Assembly (NCBI GenBank): GCA_022496805.1
Contig: CM040093.1
Span: forward strand, 11,870,713 to 11,934,712
Length of the DNA stretch: 64,000 nucleotides
Direction of reading: 5' to 3'
Source: Pohlia nutans
Lineage: Eukaryota; Streptophyta; Bryopsida; Bryales; Mniaceae
Every line of letters starts with the position of its first letter. Position 1 is the first letter of the stretch. Shown piece by piece: positions 56,491 to 64,000 of this stretch. The notes under the pieces are model-generated. The model did no database searches. It was not told the DNA's origin and worked only from the letters and a program-made list of their open reading frames with translations. The translations under genes were made by a program, and so were the position numbers.

Positions 56491-57109
56491 TTTGTTCCAA
56501 AAGTTGAGAGAGATGGAGAGCTGAGGCACAGGTGCTAGTGCTGTGACGGATTAGTGTATTGCAGATCTACAAGCTTGAATAAGGGTGTGAGAGCAGTGAG
56601 GGTGATCCCTAGCTCTCCAATCGTTGTAGAATCAAGAGTGTACTGAACTTGTTACAAGCATAGAAGTTTAGATCTGGATCTGTGTAACAGCAGTAAAAGT
56701 GTTGGGTAGTGTGTGCGCCAGATCTGGAGCGAGCTTGGCGTGCAAACCAGATCTACTCCTCTAGTTTTTTGCAGGAACAGGCACAAGTATTCTACAACGA
56801 CGATCAAACTTCCAGATCTGCATACACCACCAGATCGGCCTAGCCTCTTGTGAGTTTCAACTTCAACGTGCAAGTAGCAACACCATCATCATCGTCAGCA
56901 AAGCGTAGTTTGATCATCAAAATCACAACGTGCATCACCGTCCCCGCACAGTTCAGGAGCGCCGCATAGCTCGTGAGCCCTTCACAGTCGGAATCCAAGA
57001 CCGACAGGGTGTTTCGACACCAGCAGCGTTAATCGTCAGCATCGGAATACCAGATCGGCAGTATATCAACATCAAAATCCAAGACCAGCAGCATCATCCG
57101 CATCAGATT

Positions 57110-57700
57110 CGTAGGTCAGCAGTTCGAGACCAATAGTTCGAGATCGGCACTTCGGCAATTTGAGTTCACTCAGTTCGAGGTCCATAGTTCGAGATCGGCA
57201 GTTCGAGACACCGCTAGATCTGCCTTTTTCGTCAACACCAGCATCGCAACCATTACAGATTCAACAACACCGCAACAAGCATCATCGTCACCACAACTGC
57301 GCAGCAAGCATCACCGTCACCGGCAGTTCGAGATCGGCAGTTCGAGACCGAAAGTTTGAGATCAACACTTCGGCAGTTTGTGATCGCATAGTTCGTGATC
57401 GGCAGTCGAGATCGTCACTCTCAGTTCGTGATCAGCAGTTCGCGTTAGTCACCAGTTCGAGATCGTCACAGCAAAGTTCGTCAATCGCCACGTGCAGTTT
57501 GAGGCCCGTGTCCGACATGATAGAGATCGGCATTTGCAGATTTAGTCGAGTTGCATAGGGTTGTGTTACTAGTTCTTGACCATTCGAGTTCGTTCATGAG
57601 CAACCTGGGATCATTCGAGATCGTTCGTGTCCCGTTCGGCATAGTTCGTGAGCAGGTTCTAGATCGGCATGTTGTAGCCTTTTAGATCTATACCGCAGTC
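57110..57700. repeat. Degenerate short-period repeat rich in GTTCGAGATC
   Basis: Many variants of 'agttcgagatcggcagttcg' occur at irregular 14-25 base spacing. Around it, from 56,560 to 58,050, are CAG/CAA-rich and AGATCTG-rich stretches. Its position before ORF1 suggests it could be the 5' UTR of the retrotransposon, but no element boundary could be set. Confidence 0.55.
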
Positions 57701-58209
57701 AATAGTTCATCCTAGTTTGAGATCCGTACCGCAGTCATTAGTCAAATTCAGTCCAAGATCAGCAGGTTCTTCCAAGCTCGTTCAAAGTGCCGAACCAGCT
57801 AGCCTGCAGTCAAGGTCGGCAGATTGACAAGTTCCAAGATCGTCAAGTTTGTCGGCAGCCAAGGGCGGCAGTCAAGATCAACAAGAACAACTGTAGCTCC
57901 GGCAATAGCAGCTGCAACAAGGCAGTCACACCGAAGGAAGCCCAGCAGAGTGTCCAGGCGCCAACGCCAACAGCAGCAAGGCAGACAAAAAGCCAGAGAA
58001 AAGGTAAGCTTGTATAGCCAGCTTCATCCAAGGAAGTCCAACCGTATCCACACTACTAGAGAGTGCGTAAAAACCAAGACAAAACCAAGACACATCTGTT
58101 GGAACCAACAAAGAATGGGTTTAACGTAGCAAACATTTAGTCATCTGCACAGAACCAACAAGTTTTCTCTTGGAACCAACAAGTTCCTGTTGATTTTCCG
58201 GAATCAACT

Positions 58210-58266
58210 GTTCCTAACCCGCACAGAACCAACAGAATTTCTGTTGATTTTGTGCGGGTTAGGAAC
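58210..58266. repeat. Perfect-armed hairpin upstream of ORF1
   Basis: GTTCCTAACCCGCACA at 58,210-58,225 is exactly complementary to 58,251-58,266. The loop contains a second inverted pair, 'caacagaatttctgttg'. Two further 'ggaaccaacaag'-type units lie just upstream (58,098-58,190). It may be a structured element in the 5' UTR of the retrotransposon. Confidence 0.75.
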
Positions 58267-58646
58267 CCCATTTCTCTAGTAGTGCCAGTAAGGGTCGCCA
58301 TCACCAACATTGCAGAACAATAGGCAAAGGTAACCTTCGTCCACTCCAGCAAACTTCCTGCCCAACAAGATACGTTATCCCCTCTTTCATAATTTTCTGT
58401 TTTTTGTTCTCAATAGATAGGAATGGTTCAAATTATACATATGACATTCCTTTAATTAAACACCTAATTCACAAACTCCTCTACTACAAAGCCCCACTAC
58501 ACGCGTCAGTGGAAAGTAGAGGATCAACACCAAAACAACAAAACAATAACACTAACTCAAACCAATTGACTATCTCAAATATCTCTGCTATGCTAACCAA
58601 TTCTAACCTAGTTAATTTAATTTGTGCCATATTTTATAGATACAGG

Positions 58647-60398
58647 ATGACAAGACAAGGAGGAAGAAAGGGCGCTGCCAGAGATTTCATAGACGACCCG
58701 GATTATGTGATGATGGACACAAAATCTCCACCCCAAGGACAGAAGAGGAATGGAGGCAGCAGAGCATTATCAGCGGAGAAGAGGAGCAAAGCATCGTCAG
58801 TTGAGAAGAGAAGCAAAGCACCATCAGCAGAAAAGAGTGACAAGTTAGCATCCAAGGAAAAGACTTCACCATCTCAATGTTTTTGGCTTGGATTTGAGGC
58901 GATGGAGAAGCTAGCCATTGATGAAAAAGCACCGGAGAGCTTCGAACCAGCCCCACTCCAGACCCTTGTGAAGAAAGGCCTCTCAGAAAAAGAAGCAGCA
59001 GAGCTCCTTATATCGGTATTTTCCTACCCTCATGTCAGTCAAACTCTTTTTCCAATGGCCCGCTCAGATGGCATAGAAGGGCAGCACTTCAATATCACTC
59101 AACTCCCATTTGAGGTTGAAACAGACCCAGACACTTGCCTCTCATATGACTATCATGTAGCCATTTATTTCCAAAAACCAACCCGACAATACACTTATGA
59201 TGAGATCCTAGCATTAACGCAAGCGCGTTTGAAAGATATGAAAATTTTACTAGGGGCTAAGATAGCAGAGCCCATTGCAGTTCTTTGTAAGAATGGCTTT
59301 GCAAGGCATTGGTCTGGCACGATCAAGTTGCATTTGAAGCATTCCGGGGTGGATGACATAAATCTACTCAGTGGCGTTAGGCCTTTTATCCTCACCTTGG
59401 ATACCATTATGACAGTTGGGAAAGTCTGCAAAAGTTACAACACCATAGCTAGAAACAATATGCTCTCTGTAAAGATCAATAGTCTCTCTCTTGGGAATGT
59501 CACGGGTCACAGTCTTTTCAAAGAAGTAGTTGTAGAAAGCTTCAAAAGGGGGCAAGAATTAGAGATCACGAGTGTGCAGAAAAACACTACTCAGACATGG
59601 GCATGGTTGGTGACACCAACTCCTTCTCAAGCAGAGAAAATTGTGCAGTTCAAGGCTACTTTTCGCAATGAAATTATAGCACCCACCATCAAAATTGGGG
59701 AGAGAATCTCTACAACTCAACTGGCCAAGAAGAATTGTTTGATGTTGGTCTTGCAAGGATTGAAGCTCACAAAAACTATAGAAGAGACACTTCACGAGAT
59801 TAAGGTGATTATGGGGCCCAAGAATGTGTCCTCTAGTTTCTTTCTAAAGCAACGCGACAACCTGCACAGCGGATCAGTCAACATCGAATGCCTCAACCCT
59901 ACTGTTTATCGTCAATTTGTCAACAAGACGCACAAGATTCACAACTCCCACGTGACTTTCACTCCACACCCAAAGAGCTTAGAAGGAACACCGCCACCAT
60001 CAGAAGAGCAACAGAAGCAATTTGGATTTTGTGACATCAGCACCGCCATCGTGAACACCATAGAAGCGTTGCAGAATGCACCAAGCGGCCAAGGGAAGAA
60101 ACCACGAGCAGAGAAAGAAGTCATCATCGAATTCAAAGAAGAATTGAAGACAAAGTTGTAGAAGGAGTTGAAAGCAGAGCTCACGATAGAGTTCAAGGAA
60201 GAATTGGCAACACAGAAAGCAGACATCATCACCACTACCAACACTTATGCCCAAAGACTCAACTTCAACTTGCACGAGATAATGAGAAGGCAAATGACAG
60301 AAATTTCCAAGGAGGTCTCAATAGCAATCATGGGTAAAGAAGGAGGATCTGAGCTATTAGCACTTCCGCCTCCACCAAGCAACCAGCCAAACATGTGA
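58647..60398 (+). pseudogene. ORF1 of a non-LTR retrotransposon, one internal stop
   Basis: A long open frame: ATG at 58,647 (alternative 58,590), TAG at 60,159, then the same frame continues to TGA at 60,396. It precedes an endonuclease frame on the same strand, as ORF1 does in LINEs. N-terminal part basic with repeated AEKRSKA units; centre globular without a CCHC knuckle or an RRM I can recognise (HFNITQLPFEVETD, HVAIYFQKPTRQYTYDEI, MLVLQGLKLTKTIEETLHEI). The C-terminal part is strongly charged with a coiled-coil pattern (EFKEEL repeated) that the TAG cuts. ORF1 proteins usually bind element RNA; that role is inferred. The TAG is most simply a disabling mutation, though readthrough cannot be excluded. 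Confidence 0.6.
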
Positions 60399-60880
60399 AG
60401 AAAAACAACCCTATAGCTACACCAGAGTTTTTTTCTCTAAAGTTCTTCTACCTCATAGCATTACTCAATGCTAATATATTAACTCAACAAAAACAAAAAA
60501 ACAATTTTTTTTTACCAAAGCACCAAAAAAATACAAAAAAAGGCTCAGAAAACTCTAAACAAACAAAAACAACTAAAAACTTAAATAATAATAAAGAGGA
60601 AGCATTTTTTAATGCTTTCAAACAAACAAAACAAAAAACAAAAAACAAAATATATAGCCCAAAAAACAAAACAAAACACAAAACGAGGTTCCAAAAAAAC
60701 TCTAAACAAACAAAAACACCTAAAAACATAAATAACAATAAAGAAGCATTTCTTAATGCCTTTATCCAAATAAAACAAAATACAAACAAAACAAAACACA
60801 CAAAATCAAGCAAAAACATTAAAAACCACCCTACAAACCTCAAAAAACACCTCTTCAAAAATAACACTTTCTCTCCCCAC

Positions 60881-60925
60881 CTTTTATTGCTACTTAGTGG
60901 AGATATTGAAACTAACCCGGGGCCC
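60881..60925 (+). other. Intact 2A-like ribosome-skipping motif
   Basis: Encodes LLLLLSGDIETNPGP, matching the established 2A consensus D-x-E-x-N-P-G-P preceded by a hydrophobic Leu-rich run. In such peptides the bond between the last Gly and Pro is skipped during translation, releasing the upstream product. Similar sequences are known from viral polyproteins and from non-LTR retrotransposons of some animals and protists. Confidence 0.75.
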
Positions 60926-61177
60926 AAAAACATAGACAAAAACCACCTAAAACACAACATAAACCATAACATAATATCATCCATAACTACCATAGTAGAT
61001 CCAACAACTCAAGAACAACAAAATGGACTCGGCCTACCGACCTCAACCAAAGAAATAATAATAACAACACTCAAAATAATAAAAATACACGCAAAAAAAA
61101 AGCCCTTCTCAAAAAGAAAAAGAAAATACACACAAATGCTATTTCTCATATTACTACTATTACTACTCCTTGGAGAC

Positions 61178-61330
61178 ATTGACCCCAAGTTTAAACTTGG
61201 AAAATTTAGAAACCCCAAGTTCGAACCAGGGCTACTTGTGACCTCCAAGCTCGAACTTGGGCTACGTGGGAACCTCAAGTTTAAACTTGGACTACCTAGG
61301 AACCCAAAGTTCGAACCCGGGACAAAAACA
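61178..61330 (+). repeat. Coding minisatellite in the linker
   Basis: About four variants of a 33-39 base unit containing 'cccaagttcgaacc(a/c)ggg' and 'cttgggctac'. They are read as NPKFEPG / SKLELG / NLKFKLG / NPKFEPG in the linker frame. Confidence 0.6.
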
Positions 61331-61710
61331 AACACAACACAAACAAATCACCAACTTAATAAAAACTCTAAAATAAACAAAATAAAATCCAATATTAATA
61401 GCACAAAGTACAAAGTAAAAACTCACCTTTTTAAAAATAAAACATTTCCCTTACTTTTATTGAGTAGAAATATAGAAACCAACCCGGGACTGGTGCCCAA
61501 TATTCTACAACATACAAAATACATAATACACAAAACAAAAAGAAAATAAAAAACCCCAAAAATAAATACCCCAACAAAAATAAAAAAACCAACAAAAAAA
61601 ATAAACGGACTTGGCCTGACGGCCTCGTTCAAAAAGTACACCATCAACAACTATGGACTCGGCCTACCGGCCTCGTCCAAAATAAACAAAGAAAAAAGAA
61701 AAAAGAAAAA

Positions 61711-64000
61711 ATGGCCCAAAAATCTCCTCTGAAAAGAAACTTTTTTCACCAAATATTAATATTATGCGGGGACATAGAAACCAACCCCGGGTCCATGCCC
61801 GACTTACTAAAAACACACCCACCCACACATAAAAGGAGATCCAAAACATACTTTATACCAAGTACGATTAAATTACAACCAGAATACCAACATTTAGCAA
61901 AACAATTCTCACCTATTCTAAATATAACACATCCAAATCATGCGGAAACCATTAACGACTATCCACATTTATCAAATTATATTTATCAAAATCAACATCA
62001 TCCATCACCTAGAATGCTATACGCTCTTATCATTACAATTAGTCCATCAAAAGAAACATGTGACCAACTCCTAATACAAATTCCAAACCCTGACTGGACA
62101 ACTCTACTACTAGAAAAAATGTCCTTACTACAAAACCCACGTGAAAGACACATCTCAACTAAACACCCATACACAGAATTCACAGAAAATAACCAAAACC
62201 TAATAACCCCACCAAATACCATTCACAAAGAAATTTACGATTTTATTCATCAACACAATGATTCTATAACCCTCCAAAACATGATTGATAAATTCCCATT
62301 TCTCCCTATCAACTTCTTAGAAGAAACCTTAAAAATATATGAACCACTACATGAATATATTCATCCCCCACCACTTCCAAATATACCCACAATACAACCA
62401 CAAGAAACACAAACAACAAATTATAATACAAGATTTATTACATGGAATGCCTCATCACTAAATACGGCCCTACAAATTTACATGAACTAATCACCAACAC
62501 ACCCGATGAACCCGCCATCATCACAATACAAGAAACTAAAATAACCGCTACAAAATCTACCAAATACATACAAAACCTATTTCCAAAATACAAATTAATT
62601 TTTAACAACACACAGGCCCTAACAAAATGCATGCAACAAAGACCATATATACCCGCAAGAGGAGGTCTCCTCACACTAATACATCAAAAATATGCATACC
62701 CCGGCAATGTCACCAAAATCCCAACCCCTAGAGAAATATCACCTTATCTACAAATAATAAAAATAGACAACAAACCATTACAAACGTGGCTAATTATTCA
62801 CATGTATATGCCGTCACATGCAGAGGACATACAATATATACCAATCATCGAACAAAATATAACACAACAAATCAATGCACATCCGAATACCACACACATA
62901 CTATGTGGTGATTTTAACAGAGACATAGCACTCATCGGACGACAAAATGAAACCGACACAACTCCACCATAAACGGAAGACATAGAATGGAGAATATTTA
63001 CAAATAATCTCCAATTAGAATACATCACAACAAACTGCCCATACTCAAGACAAGGGGGACAAAACTATAACCAAACCAGCTTAATAGATGGATACTACAT
63101 CAAAACACCAGATAATACTTTATACATATCAACTACAGACAATGACCACAACCTCAACTCTGACCACTCACCAGTAACATTATACATACCAACAAACACC
63201 TTACTAGCAAGACCCATACCAATCACAAACAAAACAACGAGAATACTAAACCCCATACCACAAGAAAACATTGAAAAATTCAAAATAAAATATTTTGAAG
63301 AAAATGCGCTGCAAATAAATGAACTCATCACAATACTATCAAATGACCAATTAACAGACGACCAATGGCAAACATCATGTTCAAAACTAGATCACATGGT
63401 ACAAAAAATTTCAGATAAAATTCAAGAAACTTGTAGTGCACCACCACTCCCGACACTAACAAATCGTACTTCCCAACAAGGAGTCTTCTTACCAAGAAAA
63501 CTACAAAAAGCATAGAAAAAACACCTATCTACCTACCATCTAATTAGAAAAACAATTTACATAACAAAAAATACACAAAATTGGCAAACGCATCCAATAA
63601 TCGAAGAATTAAAAACTCATACAAATGTAACCATCCCACCACTCCCAAACCAAGAACATGATCAACAAGAATGGATCCAATCACTAGTAGAAATAGCCAA
63701 GACAACAAAAATACAAGCTCGTAAAATCACCACAAAATATACCCAAAGTTGTATAAAAAAAGGCAATACTAAAATACAGACAACTATACGACAAAAGCCC
63801 AAAGAAAATAAACAAGAAAGTTTTCAAAATTCAAGAAACACCGCTATTAGACTGCATTATGGATAGACACAACAACATACTAACTAGCCCAGAAGACATA
63901 GCAAACGAAATCCACATACAACAATCAATTAGCAATAGACCTACAGTACCTACATGCTACTATCAACCCGAACACCCATCACAATGTACTTGTGGAGTTA
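61711..64000 (+). pseudogene. ORF2 of a non-LTR retrotransposon: 2A-like leader and AP endonuclease, broken
   Basis: Begins ATG at 61,711 and after 18 residues shows CGDIETNPGS, a 2A-like motif whose final Pro is Ser. From about 62,440 it has the exonuclease/endonuclease/phosphatase signature of APE-type LINEs: TWNASS (Asn), IQETK (catalytic Glu), RGGLLTLI, HMYMPSHAED, CGDFNRD (Asp, Asn) and NSDHSPV (Asp-His). The linker toward the reverse transcriptase follows (LLDCIMDRHNNILTS, YYQPEHPSQCTCGV), and the window ends before the RT core. Defects: a one-base frame change near 62,470, TAA at 62,970, TAG at 63,513 and another frame change near 63,760. The sense strand is A-rich and G-poor throughout. 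Confidence 0.75.

Larger units (their letters stand above)
60395..61549 (+). pseudogene. Linker frame with 2A-like motifs between ORF1 and the endonuclease
   Basis: An open stretch in the frame one base back from ORF1, overlapping its ATGTGA end and without an ATG of its own near its start. Composition is extreme: Lys/Asn/Thr-rich, A-rich sense strand. It contains SGDIETNPGP at 60,896-60,925, a decayed LLLLSRNIETNPGL at 61,451-61,492 and a half-motif LLLLLLLLGDID near 61,150-61,185. Duplicated blocks underlie this: the 'ctctaaacaaacaaaaac' block at about 60,555 and 60,700, and GLGLP(T/A)S units at about 61,025, 61,605 and 61,655. How it is translated (frameshift, reinitiation) is unknown. Confidence 0.5.

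Noticed and set aside
60484..60993. 169-codon hydrophobic minus-strand ORF
   Set aside because: Complement of the A-rich linker of the retrotransposon; no independent support.
60159..63515. TAA/TAG inside the retrotransposon frames as evidence of a reassigned genetic code
   Set aside because: The ABCG host gene ends at TAG in a position fitting its family, and the retrotransposon also shows plain frame changes, so ordinary decay explains the stops.

Overview
This window reads as nuclear DNA of a land plant. It has interrupted genes with canonical GT/AG introns, very AT-rich repeat-filled spacers, a telo-box just upstream of a ribosomal-protein gene, and plant-type gene families: a TORTIFOLIA1/SPIRAL2-like microtubule protein, an ABCG transporter of the ABCG1/2/6/16/20 clade, and a NIPA-type Mg transporter. 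The exact lineage cannot be fixed from sequence alone. A non-seed plant is possible, but that is only an impression.

Layout: (1) 1-2,054 is the 3' part of a NIPA-like Mg2+ transporter. (2) 2,055-7,050 is a spacer with PIF/Harbinger-type MITEs, one of which carries a nested TTAA element. (3) 7,065-12,028 is a TORTIFOLIA1/SPIRAL2-like gene whose leader is tandemly duplicated and carries three near-identical tiny uORFs. (4) 12,029-19,960 is a repeat-rich spacer (tandem repeats, TTAA-flanked MITEs, a long hairpin). (5) 20,165-20,957 is a mitochondrial ribosomal protein bS21 gene with a 10-nt last coding exon. (6) 23,297-25,803 (minus) is an unrecognised multi-exon gene with an apparent frameshift and two MITEs in its introns. 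(7) 27,637-32,959 is an 11-exon RGP1-like gene. (8) 32,960-44,600 is a spacer with decayed non-LTR retrotransposon tails and several MITEs. (9) 44,630-52,978 is a six-exon ABCG half-transporter with repeat-loaded introns. (10) 53,650-55,181 is a three-level nest of TTAA-flanked elements. (11) About 58,200-64,000 is the 5' part of a non-LTR retrotransposon, running off the right edge before its reverse-transcriptase core.

The host genes look like unrelated, independently expressed single genes; no operon-like or cluster logic is visible. What links the window is transposon biology. At least three classes of small TIR elements can be separated by target duplication: TTA/TAA (Harbinger-like), TA (Stowaway/mariner-like) and TTAA with ends starting CCC (piggyBac-like). 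Several insertions can be read against an unfilled relative elsewhere in the same window.

The most unusual item is the retrotransposon at the right end. Between its ORF1 and its AP-endonuclease region lies a stretch carrying one intact 2A-like ribosome-skipping motif (SGDIETNPGP) and two degenerate relatives inside duplicated sequence. This copy is disabled by stops and frameshifts, but the architecture suggests a family that uses 2A skipping and has duplicated its 2A segment.
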